Of a stretch of 64,000 nucleotides of DNA, positions 36,894 through 46,748 are shown in pieces. The notes under the pieces are model-generated. The model was not told the DNA's origin. It ran no database searches and was given only the letters and a program-made list of their open reading frames with translations. The position numbers and the translations under genes are program-made. Where the stretch lies: NCBI GenBank assembly GCA_938016265.1, contig CALLWB010000016.1, positions 1 through 64,000 on the forward strand. Reading direction: 5' to 3'. This DNA is from an uncultured Saprospiraceae bacterium (GTDB lineage Bacteria > Bacteroidota > Bacteroidia > Chitinophagales > Saprospiraceae). Position 1 is the first letter of the stretch; every line of letters starts with the position of its first letter.

Positions 36894-38795
36894 TTAACCG
36901 CCTGCTGTCGCAGTTACTTCTTCGTCTCCTTCTAGTTCTAAGGCCCCATCCTCGTCCACTTCATCCAACTCAAGGCGGAGGTTATCGATGATGAAGATTT
37001 GTCTTGCGGGGGTGTTTTTGCCCATGTAGTAAGTGAGGACGTCTTCAATGCTGGTGCCGTCGGAAAGGTGGACTGGCTCCAGGCGAATATCATCCCCTAT
37101 AAAGCCGCCAAACTCATCAGGGGAGATCTCTCCGAGTCCTTTAAATCTTGTGATCTCTGGTTTGCCGCCAAGCTCTTTCATAGCGGCTTTCTTTTCATCA
37201 GGCGTATAGCAGTAAAACGTTTTTTTCTTATTTCTTACTCGAAACAAGGGAGTTTCCAGGATATAGAGGTGATTATTCCTAACTAGATCAGGGAAAAACT
37301 GGAGGAAAAAAGTAAGTAATAGTAGTCGAATATGCATGCCGTCGACGTCTGCATCCGTAGCAATTACTACTTTGTTGTACCGGAGTTCATCCAGCCCGTC
37401 TTCAATGTTTAATGCATGTTGCAATAAATTGAACTCTTCATTTTCGTACACCACTTTTTTGGTGAGACCAAAACAGTTTAGTGGTTTACCCCGAAGGCTA
37501 AACACTGCTTGAGAAAGGACGTCGCGTGCCTTGGTAATGGAACCACTGGCAGAATCTCCCTCAGTAATAAAGACGGTTGCTTTTTCGTGGCCTTCTTTTT
37601 TCTTTTTATTGAAATGAATACGGCAATCCCGCAATTTTTTGTTGTGGAGATTTGCTTTTTTTGCGCGTTGATTGGCTAGTTTTTTTACGCCGGCTATTTC
37701 CTTTCGCTCTCTTTCTGACTGAAGGATCCGCTTCAATAGTGCTTGTGCGGTATCTGGATTTTTGTGTAAGAAATTGTTCAGTTCTTTTGTCAAAAAATCG
37801 ACGACAAATGACCTAACCGTAGCTAAGTTTGGCCCCATAAATTTGGATCCAAGTTTGGTCTTTGTTTGCGACTCAAAAACGGGTTCTTCTACTCGGACAC
37901 TTATGGCGGCAACTACTGCTCCTCTGATATCCGCTGCATCGAAGTTTTTACCATAAAAATCACGTGCTGTTTTGACAATGGCTTCTCGGTAAGCTAGCAG
38001 GTGCGTTCCTCCTTGTGTGGTATATTGCCCATTCACAAAAGAATAATATTGTTCTCCATAATGTGTACCGTGCGAAAGTGCTATTTCAATATCGTCCGAT
38101 TTCAAATGAATGATGGGATAACGCAGCATTTCGGGATTCGACTTCCTAGATAACAAATCCAGCAATCCATTTCTCGAAAAATAGGATTTTCCGTTTAGGA
38201 CGATTTTCAGTCCAGCATTCAAATAACAATAATTCCAGATTTGGTTGATCAGGTATTCCGTTTCAAATCGGTAATTTCTAAAAATCTCTTTATCTGGCCG
38301 GAACTCCATCATGGTCCCGTTGGGTTGATCTGTTTTGGCAATTTTCACGTTATTCACCAGCTCCCCTCTTGAAAACTCAGCAGCTTTCAGCTTTCCTTCT
38401 CTGATGGCTTCAACTCTGAAGAAGACCGATAGCGCGTTTACTGCTTTAGTACCAACCCCATTTAGACCAACTGACTTTTTGAAGGCTCTTGAATCGTACT
38501 TCCCTCCTGTATTCATTTTTGATACTACATCCACCACCTTTCCCAGGGGAATTCCACGACCATAATCACGGACTTTCACTCCTTCTTCCTTCACTTCCAA
38601 CTCAATCACTTTTCCATGCCCCATCACGTATTCATCAATGGAGTTGTCGATGACCTCTTTTACTAAGATATAAATTCCATCATCTGGTGAGCTTCCATCT
38701 CCAAGCTTACCAATATACATTCCCGGTCTTAACCGAATATGTTCTTTCCAATCAAGGGATCTAATGTTATCTTCAGTATATTGAATTTCGGACAT
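36894..38795 (-). CDS. parE: DNA topoisomerase IV subunit B
   Basis: A 633-residue type IIA topoisomerase ATPase subunit. The GHKL ATP site is seen in [28 protein letters not shown] and [12 protein letters not shown], then [15 protein letters not shown]; the TOPRIM metal site is [12 protein letters not shown] and [20 protein letters not shown]. The ending ([20 protein letters not shown]) fits the Bacteroidota ParE group rather than GyrB. With ParC it decatenates daughter chromosomes. parC is not adjacent in the part of the sequence seen. TTGGTTAATGG lies five bases upstream of the start. Confidence 0.88.
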   Translation of the reverse strand: MSEIQYTEDNIRSLDWKEHIRLRPGMYIGKLGDGSSPDDGIYILVKEVIDNSIDEYVMGHGKVIELEVKEEGVKVRDYGRGIPLGKVVDVVSKMNTGGKYDSRAFKKSVGLNGVGTKAVNALSVFFRVEAIREGKLKAAEFSRGELVNNVKIAKTDQPNGTMMEFRPDKEIFRNYRFETEYLINQIWNYCYLNAGLKIVLNGKSYFSRNGLLDLLSRKSNPEMLRYPIIHLKSDDIEIALSHGTHYGEQYYSFVNGQYTTQGGTHLLAYREAIVKTARDFYGKNFDAADIRGAVVAAISVRVEEPVFESQTKTKLGSKFMGPNLATVRSFVVDFLTKELNNFLHKNPDTAQALLKRILQSERERKEIAGVKKLANQRAKKANLHNKKLRDCRIHFNKKKKEGHEKATVFITEGDSASGSITKARDVLSQAVFSLRGKPLNCFGLTKKVVYENEEFNLLQHALNIEDGLDELRYNKVVIATDADVDGMHIRLLLLTFFLQFFPDLVRNNHLYILETPLFRVRNKKKTFYCYTPDEKKAAMKELGGKPEITRFKGLGEISPDEFGGFIGDDIRLEPVHLSDGTSIEDVLTYYMGKNTPARQIFIIDNLRLELDEVDEDGALELEGDEEVTATAGG

Positions 38796-39184
38796 TTTGT
38801 TGGTTAATGGTTATTTGAAATATTAATTCTATTCACTAATTTTCACTGCTAACTAGTATCAAGTTGGTTATTTTGTTGGGAGAATCTTGTTTTGGGGAAG
38901 TCGGATTCTTCACATTCAGTTTTCCCTACAACATGCACAAAATAAGGATTTATGGTGAAAGCTGCAAATTTTTGTCATTTATTTGATGGAATTGTTTCTA
39001 TTATTTGGATATATTATTTTAATCGTGGCGGACACTTGTCTTGTAGTAGAGAGGCGCGTTTGCCAATGCAAAACTATTGGTAGAGAGTTGGGGTACAAAA
39101 TTCATTCGTTGTATGAATGTCTGATTTTAGTTATTTTTGGTGAATAGTATTCTAAAAACTAAACTGGATACATAAATCTTTTCT
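38796..39184. other. divergent intergenic region upstream of parE
   Basis: About 390 AT-rich bases with no gene. It carries the 11-mer TTGGTTAATGG at 38800-38810. No perfect promoter was found, though TTATTTTG on the minus strand near 38944 is close to a -7 box. Confidence 0.4.
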
Positions 39185-39694
39185 TTGAAATTGAAGCAGG
39201 ACCATACCTTAATTTTACTGGCTATTCGGAGTGAGCGCAATCAATTTTTAGTGTTCTCCTCACTGCTTGTGTTGGCGGGGATTTTTTGTTGTATGATGAT
39301 TGGACGAGACAACCTCCCGTTGGCGATATGCTTGATTTTATTGGGTTTATCCTTAGTAACGCTGGGGTTTAAAGTTTTGTATGACACCATGCAATACTGG
39401 GATGAAGCCAATCACGAGTTAATCAAAAAAATAAAAAACACCCCGAAGGATATTGTTTGGGTATATTCGACAATCACACAAATTGCTCCACTTGGGATAA
39501 AAATGTTTTCAAGAGGCACGTTATTTTTCAAATTGATTGACGGACAACAAATCACGCTTTCAGCCTCCACGAAGTCCCTCACACAGATTTCCACCTCACT
39601 CAACTCCATATTACCTCATGCGACGTTTGGCTTCAGCCAGGAAAGAGAACAATGGTACATGGCCAGTCCTATTTTGCTCTTAAGAAATGATTAA
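39185..39694 (+). CDS. small two-helix membrane protein, unknown
   Basis: 169 residues with two adjacent membrane helices (FLVFSSLLVLAGIFCCMM and LAICLILLGLSLVTLGF) followed by a cytoplasmic, mostly beta domain of about 110 residues (VWVYSTITQIAPLGIKMFSR; FFKLIDGQQITLSASTKSL) that looks like a small PH-like barrel. The first in-frame codon used is TTG at 39185; the next Met lies inside the first helix, so the start is uncertain. I do not recognise the family. It is isolated between parE and the OmpA-type gene. Confidence 0.6.
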   Translation: MKLKQDHTLILLAIRSERNQFLVFSSLLVLAGIFCCMMIGRDNLPLAICLILLGLSLVTLGFKVLYDTMQYWDEANHELIKKIKNTPKDIVWVYSTITQIAPLGIKMFSRGTLFFKLIDGQQITLSASTKSLTQISTSLNSILPHATFGFSQEREQWYMASPILLLRND

Positions 39695-39869
39695 TTCAAT
39701 TGAATTTCTAAGAAAATTTGTCTGTAATTTATCTATTGGTTGTTAAAGAGTCTAGACTGGACGACATAGGTCAGCGGCGGAAGCAATCATTCAGGACTAC
39801 TCTAAACGTACAGGTCGAATCAATTCGCTACGACGTAAAAACTGAGCGTTATCTGCAGAGAAATTAAGA

Positions 39870-42134
39870 TTATTTTCTGCTAGAAAGGTAGTTGTGCAAA
39901 TCAGGAAAACTGTCCTTGTAAAGATCTGCCTGTGCAGCACTCATACGCACCCCGTCCAAATAAGGAACAACAAATGCTTCAGAAAATCCTTTTCCTGCTA
40001 TTTCGTTGCGCAGTCTGGTCGCATCTTCAAAACGCTTGTGCAAACCGACGGTCACCTTGAAAGAAGAAGACGGCAAATCCTGCTCTAACATCGTGTCAGG
40101 GTATTCCAACATGACATCTGCTTCAAAAGGTGTTCTGGTGGTAATGATCTGTACTTTGTAGCTCAAACCGCTGATCATTGACTTAAATTGACCGTATTTT
40201 TTATCTGCGAGAATGGGACTAATCATTGGTTCAGATTCTTCTACTCGAACTGGAGTCCCGGCAGTATTCGTGAGTTTCACATCAATACGTCGGTTGAGCA
40301 CCTGGCCTAGTGGGTTCCTTGATCCGTCGCCATTTTTGTTTTTTGCTCTTGGGTAATTTGCCCCGCAAGCTTTTACGGTGATATTTTCTGGATTGATTCC
40401 TTCATTTATCAGGTAGTCAGTGATTACTTTAGCTCGTTTGCTGGCGTAGTATAGATTATTGATCAAGGGGCCGCTATCATCGGTATGGCAGGTCGCGGTC
40501 AGTTCTAGCTGAGGGTAGGTTTTCATAAGACCTGCTAGCTTCCTGAGGGTAACCATTTCAGAAGGTTGTAAATCAGATTGTTCTGTTTTGTAGTTAATGG
40601 CAGAAAACTGATACGTTTGTATTTCTTCAGGAGTTGGAGGTGTTGGCGTTTTTACCAAAACCGGTTTTTTTATTGGCTCCTGTTTCGGTTGTTGAACAAT
40701 CTGGCCTTTAGGCAATTCGGTTTCTACTGTTTGCTCTACTTCAACTTCTTTTTCTGGTGCTTGTACCAAGACAGGTTCTGGCGGGAGTACCTGACTAAAA
40801 ACGAGTGGTGAAGAAAACTGCAACTGTTCTGTCAGATATCTTCTAAAAGCGCCCACGTAGAGATCATGCCCTCCCATTCCGTCAGGTCTTGCCGAAGAGA
40901 AATAAGCTTTCAGTCCATTTTCTGCTAGTTTAAAATGCAAGTCATCACCAGGCGAATTGATTGGAATTCCTAGGTTTGCTGGGCTCATCCAAGTCCTTGA
41001 GCTATCAATAAAATAGGTGGTAAATATGTCATACCCTCCCATACTTTTCAGGTTGTTCGAACTAAAATATAACGTTCGGCCATCCTTCGACAAAAAAGGA
41101 CTGTCTTCATCGTAGGGTGTATTGATCTGCGGCCCTAGGTTCTCTGGTTGCGACCAAGCCCCCTTTACCGAATTAAGTATAGAAACATAAAGGTCTTTTC
41201 CTCCGTACCCTCCTTGTCGCTTGCTTGAAAAAACTACGATACTATCATTATAAAAATGTGCATTCCCATCCCAATAGGGAGAAGAAATTGGAGCAATTAA
41301 TTTTACAAATTCTGCGACCTCTTCTACTTTATTTACCCCGACTCTATATAGATCGCCTCCTTCATCTAGTTTGCTGCCTTTGAATACATAAAGTGTACGG
41401 CTATCCTTGCTTATACTAGTAAGGACATCATGTTTCCTACTATTGTATTTCTGTTCTCCAAAAGGCACTGGAGCAATCCATTCCCCATTCTTTTTTTTCG
41501 TAAAAAAGATATCGCTTCTAGCGTAACCCCGTAAGGTATCTCTTCGATCATTTTCATTTAGCAATCCGCCAAAATTACCTTTCCGGATCGCTGAAAAATA
41601 CAAATCTCCCTGTCTTGATAAGACGGGCGCAAATTCATCATCAACGGTATTGACAGATTCTACGTTTTCAACATCAGCATTCGGATCAAGATAAACTGAT
41701 TTCCTGCCGACTACACACCGCTTGATATCATCTTTTATCGATTCTCTAAACGGGTCCTTCATCTTCATTTTTCCGAGGTACTGTTTGTACATTCGGATTG
41801 CTTTTTCAAATTGGTTGTTTTGCTGATAGGCTTGTCCTAGATACATGTAGGCCTCATCGACCGCTTTTTTATCGTCAATCACATAGGATAGGTACGCCTG
41901 TGCTCGTTCAGGGCGAAGATCATTTAGGTAGCTAATACCAATCAGGTATTTGACTTCCATATCTTTAGGATCGAACGCCTGGTATTTCAAAAACAATGGG
42001 ATTGCTTTTGAGTATTTTTTATTGTTGTAATATTCGATGGCCATATTACGAATTGCATCAGGATTTTCCTGCGCAAACATTCCACTAATCAGAAAACTGA
42101 AAAGAAGGCAAACAATCCATCTCTTACTTAACAT
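39870..42134 (-). CDS. TPR-PD40-OmpA-SPOR envelope protein
   Basis: A 754-residue protein with signal peptide (ends MFAQ, residue 22). TPR repeats occupy about 25-140 (AIEYYNNKKYSKAIPLFLKY; YMYLGQAYQQNNQFEKAIRM). PD40/WD40-like propeller blades follow (EFAPVLSRQGDLYFSAIRKG; DEDSPFLSKDGRTLYFSSNN; GLKAYFSSARPDGMGGHDLY). After a Pro/Glu/Lys-rich linker comes an OmpA peptidoglycan-binding domain (LELTATCHTDDSGPLINNLY ... LNRRIDVKL). The last 110 residues resemble a SPOR domain (SYKVQIITT; SFKVTVGLHKRFEDATRLRN). The order TPR-PD40-OmpA recalls PorE, the T9SS component that tethers the system to the cell wall; with four T9SS clients nearby this is a plausible but unproven role. Confidence 0.82.
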   Translation of the reverse strand: MLSKRWIVCLLFSFLISGMFAQENPDAIRNMAIEYYNNKKYSKAIPLFLKYQAFDPKDMEVKYLIGISYLNDLRPERAQAYLSYVIDDKKAVDEAYMYLGQAYQQNNQFEKAIRMYKQYLGKMKMKDPFRESIKDDIKRCVVGRKSVYLDPNADVENVESVNTVDDEFAPVLSRQGDLYFSAIRKGNFGGLLNENDRRDTLRGYARSDIFFTKKKNGEWIAPVPFGEQKYNSRKHDVLTSISKDSRTLYVFKGSKLDEGGDLYRVGVNKVEEVAEFVKLIAPISSPYWDGNAHFYNDSIVVFSSKRQGGYGGKDLYVSILNSVKGAWSQPENLGPQINTPYDEDSPFLSKDGRTLYFSSNNLKSMGGYDIFTTYFIDSSRTWMSPANLGIPINSPGDDLHFKLAENGLKAYFSSARPDGMGGHDLYVGAFRRYLTEQLQFSSPLVFSQVLPPEPVLVQAPEKEVEVEQTVETELPKGQIVQQPKQEPIKKPVLVKTPTPPTPEEIQTYQFSAINYKTEQSDLQPSEMVTLRKLAGLMKTYPQLELTATCHTDDSGPLINNLYYASKRAKVITDYLINEGINPENITVKACGANYPRAKNKNGDGSRNPLGQVLNRRIDVKLTNTAGTPVRVEESEPMISPILADKKYGQFKSMISGLSYKVQIITTRTPFEADVMLEYPDTMLEQDLPSSSFKVTVGLHKRFEDATRLRNEIAGKGFSEAFVVPYLDGVRMSAAQADLYKDSFPDLHNYLSSRK

Positions 42135-42234
42135 ACATCCTGCTTTATTAACGAATAGGGTTTAGAATTTCCCAATAGCGTGTGAGAAAACATTGTTTTC
42201 TTTAAGATTTGTATTCAATCTTTGTACCATAAAA

Positions 42235-43575
42235 CTATATCTGCCTGTTTTTGTCGAATCCTTCCAAGTAATCTGCAATTTTCCTAAGGAAAGAACCTCC
42301 CAGGAATCCGTCTACTACACGGTGATCATAAGAAAGCGACATCATCATCATTTTACGAATTGCGATTACATCTCCGTATTCTGTTTCTACCACAACAGGT
42401 TTCTTAATAATAACTCCTGTAGAAAGAATAGCCACTTGTGGTTGATTGATAATTGGAGTGCCGGACAAATTACCAAACGTACCAACATTAGTCAGGGTAA
42501 ACGTACCATTCTGAATATCATCTGGTTTTAGTTTGTTGGTCCTTGCCTTTTGTACCAACGCATTGACTGATTTTGTCAGTCCAGCCAAATTCATAAAATC
42601 AGCATCTTTAATAACCGGTACGATCAGATTGCCATTGGGCAAAGCGGTAGCGATACCGATATTCATGAAGTTTTTCTTGATGATCTTATCGCCTTCCACA
42701 GAGATATTGATCATTGGGAAGTCTTTGATTGCTTTTACTACTGCTTCAACGAACAATGGAGTAAATGTAATTTTCTCTCCATATCGCTCGGCATATGCTC
42801 CTTTTATCCCATTGCGCCAATCTACCATATTTGTCACATCGGCCTCTACAAATGAGGTAACGTGAGCAGATACTTTTTTGGACATGGTCATATGATTGGC
42901 GATCAGTTTTCGCATTCTGTCCATTTCGATAATTTCCGTCTTCGCGGAATTGCCGACATTTAGTGGTACTGGGGCTGCGGTAACGGAGGAACTGAGGTTG
43001 GCAGTGGTTGGGGTCGCTATTACTCCACCCGCCCCTCTGTTTTCCAAGTAGGCGATGATGTCTTTTTTGGTTACTCTGCCATTTGCGCCGGTCCCAGCCA
43101 GTGCTTCCAATTCCCCCATTGAAATGCTTTCTTTTTTGGCAATGCTTTTTACCAATGGGGAATAGAATCGAGTAGCGGAAGCGGTTTCTAATACTGGAGT
43201 GGCTGTAGCTGTGGCGGTTTGCGGAGTTGCTACTGCATTTCCGTTGGAAGTTGCCTGTGGGGTTGGTTGTACTTCTTTTTCTACTACTGTCGGGGTATCC
43301 GTAGTCGATTCGGAAGGGGCTGCTCCTTCTTCGCCAGCGACTTCAATTTTTGCGATTACTGTACCCACAGCAACGACTTCTCCTTCCGGGAATAAAATTT
43401 CTTTGAGTACGCCTTCGACGTGAGAGGGTATTTCAGAATCAACTTTATCTGTTTGTGTCAAACAAATGGTCTCGTCTTCTTCTACCTGATCACCGATTTG
43501 TTTGCTCCATTCCAGAATGGTTGCTTCATGAATACTTTCTCCCATTCGGGGCATCACTATGTCGACCAGTGCCAT
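42235..43575 (-). CDS. 2-oxoacid dehydrogenase E2 (dihydrolipoamide acyltransferase)
   Basis: About 446 residues from the ATG at 43575 (an upstream frame extension to 43617 is unlikely). The start MALVDIVMPRMGESIHEATI opens a lipoyl domain whose lipoylated Lys lies in TQTDKVDSEIPS. An Ala/Thr/Pro-rich hinge and an E3-binding domain follow (FYSPLVKSIAKKESISMGEL; GRVTKKDIIAYL), then the catalytic acyltransferase domain ending SYDHRVVDGFLGGSFL with the active-site His/Asp. A single lipoyl domain and this start are typical of the branched-chain or 2-oxoglutarate E2 of Bacteroidota; which substrate cannot be settled here. E1 and E3 genes are not adjacent. cinA lies 100 bases upstream on the same strand. 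Confidence 0.88.
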   Translation of the reverse strand: MALVDIVMPRMGESIHEATILEWSKQIGDQVEEDETICLTQTDKVDSEIPSHVEGVLKEILFPEGEVVAVGTVIAKIEVAGEEGAAPSESTTDTPTVVEKEVQPTPQATSNGNAVATPQTATATATPVLETASATRFYSPLVKSIAKKESISMGELEALAGTGANGRVTKKDIIAYLENRGAGGVIATPTTANLSSSVTAAPVPLNVGNSAKTEIIEMDRMRKLIANHMTMSKKVSAHVTSFVEADVTNMVDWRNGIKGAYAERYGEKITFTPLFVEAVVKAIKDFPMINISVEGDKIIKKNFMNIGIATALPNGNLIVPVIKDADFMNLAGLTKSVNALVQKARTNKLKPDDIQNGTFTLTNVGTFGNLSGTPIINQPQVAILSTGVIIKKPVVVETEYGDVIAIRKMMMMSLSYDHRVVDGFLGGSFLRKIADYLEGFDKNRQI

Positions 43576-43675
43576 ATATATCAAGGATTGAATGTTAAGA
43601 ACTAAGTCATTTTTCACCCATCTCCAAATAGGAGAGCAGAATTTGACTAATTTATAAGGTGCAAATTTATAGGAA

Positions 43676-44914
43676 TTATCCCGCTAATAAAAATTTTCTC
43701 AATACATTCAGTCCATAGTTGGTCGTTAATTTGATGTTTTTATCTCTGTCTTTGCCAAACTGCAGTTGGTGGGTTACGATTCGGTCTTTGTTTCCTACTG
43801 CTACCCAGATCATTCCGACTGGTTTTTCTTCACTGCCTCCTCCAGGACCGGCTACCCCTGAAACAGCGATGGCTACATCTACATTCAGTGTTTTTAGTGC
43901 GCCGGCTACCATGGCGGCCACCGTTTGTTCGCTTACTGCTCCGTGATCGACAAGGGTTTGTTCTTCCACGTGGAGTAAATTCATTTTTATTTCATTGGAA
44001 TACGCCACAACACTTCCTTTGAAGTAGGCCGAGCTGCCTGGCACAGCGGTGATGATGTGGGCAATGTGGCCGCCGGTACAACTTTCTGCGGTGCCCATTG
44101 TCCATCCCTTTTCTCCTAGCAGATTTCCTATTACATGTCCGATGGTGTCCTTTTCGTATCCCAGGAAAAAATCAGGGATCAATTGGACCATTTCTTTTGT
44201 TTTGAGGTCTAGCAGGTCGTTGATTTCTGTTTGGTTTTCGCTTTTGCCAGTTAGCCGGAGTCGAACGGTGCCGAGGCTTGGCAGATAGGCTAGGCTAAGT
44301 TTTTCTGGCAGACTGAGTTCGAATGATTCCAGGGCTTCTGCCAGAACAGTTTCTCCGGTTCCTATGGTCTGGACGGTTCTAGTGCTGACAAAAACGTCTG
44401 ATTTTTTCTCTAGGAACTTCGGTATGACTTCGTGCTCCATGAGGTATTTCATTTCGTAGGGGACGCCAGGCATGGAGACGATAACGGTCCCTTTGTTTTC
44501 GAACCACATTCCGGGGGCGGTTCCTTTTTTGTTAAGCAGCACTTCACAGTTTGCAGGAAGGTAGCATTGCTCTTTGTGGAGCTTGGTGACTGGAATATTG
44601 AGTTTTTTGAAGTAGTATAGGATCCGATCATAGCTTTCCTGGTGAAATTCCATTGTCGTGTCGAAGTAGTCGGCGATTGCTTTTTTGGTTACGTCGTCTC
44701 TTGTTGGTCCTAGTCCGCCTGTCAATAGGACGAGGTCTGCACCTTCTGCTAGTTTGAGGGCTTTGATGATTTGATCTTTCGTATCGCTGACCGTTTTGAT
44801 TTCTTCTACTTCTACTCCAAAGGCGGTGAGTTGGTCGGCCATCCAGGAAGCGTTGGTGTTGATAATTTGTCCGATTAGTATTTCGTCTCCGATAGTTATT
44901 AAGTGAGCTTTCAT
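43676..44914 (-). CDS. cinA: CinA family protein (NMN amidohydrolase)
   Basis: A 412-residue protein with both CinA domains. The N-terminal molybdopterin-binding-like (COG1058) domain is AHLITIGDEILIGQIINTNA, LVLLTGGLGPTRDDVTKKAI and SMPGVPYEMKYLMEHEVIP. The C-terminal amidohydrolase is GTAESCTGGHIAHIITAVPG, AYSNEIKMNLLHV and VSGVAGPGGGSEEKPVGMIW. It deamidates nicotinamide mononucleotide and may hydrolyse ADP-ribose, recycling pyridine nucleotides in the cytosol. Its length matches full-length CinA. It is transcribed toward the E2 gene. Confidence 0.93.
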   Translation of the reverse strand: MKAHLITIGDEILIGQIINTNASWMADQLTAFGVEVEEIKTVSDTKDQIIKALKLAEGADLVLLTGGLGPTRDDVTKKAIADYFDTTMEFHQESYDRILYYFKKLNIPVTKLHKEQCYLPANCEVLLNKKGTAPGMWFENKGTVIVSMPGVPYEMKYLMEHEVIPKFLEKKSDVFVSTRTVQTIGTGETVLAEALESFELSLPEKLSLAYLPSLGTVRLRLTGKSENQTEINDLLDLKTKEMVQLIPDFFLGYEKDTIGHVIGNLLGEKGWTMGTAESCTGGHIAHIITAVPGSSAYFKGSVVAYSNEIKMNLLHVEEQTLVDHGAVSEQTVAAMVAGALKTLNVDVAIAVSGVAGPGGGSEEKPVGMIWVAVGNKDRIVTHQLQFGKDRDKNIKLTTNYGLNVLRKFLLAG

Positions 44915-45039
44915 AAATGCAAAAGTATCTTTTTTTTATTTGTTAATTCTCTGCTTGGGTGATTAAACAAGTTTTATGGATTTATGTTTTGGTGGGCTTC
45001 GTTTGGGAAGTGGATTGTCCTGTGGGGAGTGAGCTTACT

Positions 45040-45174
45040 ATTCTTTTGGGCTTAGGAATATCTGGGTTGGGCTTATTACCAGCCTTTTCTATAACCGTTG
45101 GTGAACTCACAGAAACCCTCTTTATTATCAAGGTAGACGGAACAACGCAATTTGAAAAAGTTGTAAAACAATAA
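45040..45174 (+). pseudogene. relic of a T9SS sorting tail
   Basis: The plus strand reads ISGLGLLPAFSITVGELTET followed by LFIIKVDGTTQFEKVVKQ and a stop. This pattern (sGrl...l..G.Y.ikv.g..f.kVvk) is the end of a type A sorting domain. The frame extends upstream to 44959 but the earlier residues lack the PNP motif and are unconvincing, so I read it as the decayed 3' end of a lost secreted-protein gene. The rest of the gap 44915-45380 holds nothing else I recognise. Confidence 0.5.
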
Positions 45175-45380
45175 TAGCAAAGGAGATTAGTCCCGTACTT
45201 GACTCAACTAGGAAATGTTGTCGATGATTGTTTGTTGAACAAATCACTGGCAACGTTTCTTAATTGGAGAACAAAGAAGGGCCCCACCCAAAATGTTTGG
45301 GTAAGGCCTATTTGGTTTGGGTACTTAACAGCTTCCTTGCCTATAATTCTCAAATCTATGGGAAACCAACTGAATGAATC

Positions 45381-46601
45381 TTACCAACTAAGATTTTTGT
45401 TGGATTTACGAATGTTTGCATTTCCTCCTATGACCATTGTAGATGCAATATTCATGTTTTTCCTCCCGGAGATGTCATCATCATAGTCGTCGCAATCGGT
45501 GTAAAACCAATTGCCCTCAAAATAGCGTTTGGCACAAGCAGATTTACCCAATACCGTTTTGAAAGGTGGGCAACCAGCACCTTGATTTACTCCATCAAGG
45601 GAAATCAGCATTTGCATTGCCGTACGTGCGGAAGCCGTGTTTGAATTTTGAATAGCCAGGTCAAACCGCTCTCCATCGTTCCATTCTTTAGTAAATTTAT
45701 TGTACATGTTAGGGTAAAAGTTGGTTTGGGCAGTCCCACATACCGCTTTGGCTCCAACAGCTAACCAGTCATCATTTAAAGTGCTCCCATTGCAGTTTAT
45801 CTGGTAGATCATCCGTAGAGGAAACCGACCATTTGCATAGCGGCCAGTTGCTAAACTTGCAATATCCGCGGGTCTCAAGGTGTGCGGTTTTTTGAAGGTG
45901 ATTTTATTGCATGTTCCATGGCTATGTATAAATAGGTCAATGAAATAACCATCATCTGCCAAAGTCTTCAGTTCGTTAAGAATACTTTGGATGCTGATGT
46001 CAAAGACATGCTTGTCGGGTTGTTTGGGCTCGTTGTATACTAGTTTTATAAGCACACTTTTATCATAACCATCAAAAGCGCGGCCGTACTGATTGTGCGC
46101 ATTTTGCACCAAATTGTAAAACTTGGAATCTTCAAAAGAAACTACTGTTACCGATGCACTTTTGGTTGGCCTGATTGGAGTAGGTTCTGCTTCAACAATA
46201 ACGGGGGATTCTTTTTCTACCTCGACTTTGTATTTTAAGGTGACCCGTAAACGGCCGTCTTGTAATACGACATGATTGGTTCCTTGCTTCCAGCGATTTC
46301 TTCCGGTGAGAAAAACACGAAAGGTGTCAAACTCATTTTTGCCGTTAAATCCAGTGTCCACGTCACCTACATAACCATCCAATTTTATGGCAGGGCTTCT
46401 TTTGTTGATGTCAGTAAGCGCTGTTTTTTTGCCCAATCTGACGGTTTGTCCGTCTTTTACTTTTAGAGGAGTAGTTTTTGAGCGCTGAGCAAGCACCTTC
46501 CCTTTTACTTTGAAGGAGTAAAAAAGTTCTCCATGTGTTTCATGATTAGGATCTCCGTTGTCATTTACTTTTAAGGAGATCAGTGAAATTGTAACTTTCA
46601 T
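45381..46601 (-). CDS. caspase/CHAT-like protein with N-terminal beta domain
   Basis: A 406-residue protein with no signal peptide. Residues 1-130 form a beta-rich, C2-like domain (ITLISLKV-type strand, GELFYSFKVKGKVLA, FRVFLTGRNRWKQG, LRVTLKYKV). After a Pro-rich linker, residues 150-345 look like a clan CD cysteine-peptidase fold: YFIDLFIHSHG with the candidate catalytic His228, RMIYQINCNGS with candidate Cys270, then VGAKAVCGTAQTNFYPNMYN, which mirrors the CHAT/caspase block that follows the nucleophile. The last 60 residues carry more Cys. No partner domain such as a CARD, NTPase or TPR is attached. Predicted to be a cytosolic protease or an inactive homologue; function unknown. A small secreted-protein gene lies 150 bases upstream. 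Confidence 0.6.
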   Translation of the reverse strand: MKVTISLISLKVNDNGDPNHETHGELFYSFKVKGKVLAQRSKTTPLKVKDGQTVRLGKKTALTDINKRSPAIKLDGYVGDVDTGFNGKNEFDTFRVFLTGRNRWKQGTNHVVLQDGRLRVTLKYKVEVEKESPVIVEAEPTPIRPTKSASVTVVSFEDSKFYNLVQNAHNQYGRAFDGYDKSVLIKLVYNEPKQPDKHVFDISIQSILNELKTLADDGYFIDLFIHSHGTCNKITFKKPHTLRPADIASLATGRYANGRFPLRMIYQINCNGSTLNDDWLAVGAKAVCGTAQTNFYPNMYNKFTKEWNDGERFDLAIQNSNTASARTAMQMLISLDGVNQGAGCPPFKTVLGKSACAKRYFEGNWFYTDCDDYDDDISGRKNMNIASTMVIGGNANIRKSNKNLSW

Positions 46602-46748
46602 TGTTTTATGTATTTAATTGGTAATTAATTTTGTTCTGGGGCATAGGTTTCTACTTCCCGAAAATCGATTTGACTTTGAGTTAAGGCGTAGAAAACTTGT
46701 TCAGTTGGTTATCCGGCCGTTTGAGGAGGGCTTATTGAGGGGCTGTTT

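Noticed and set aside
45199-45486. 95-residue plus-strand frame overlapping the caspase-like gene end
   Set aside because: No motif and no start signal; it overlaps the C-terminus of a gene with clear domain content.
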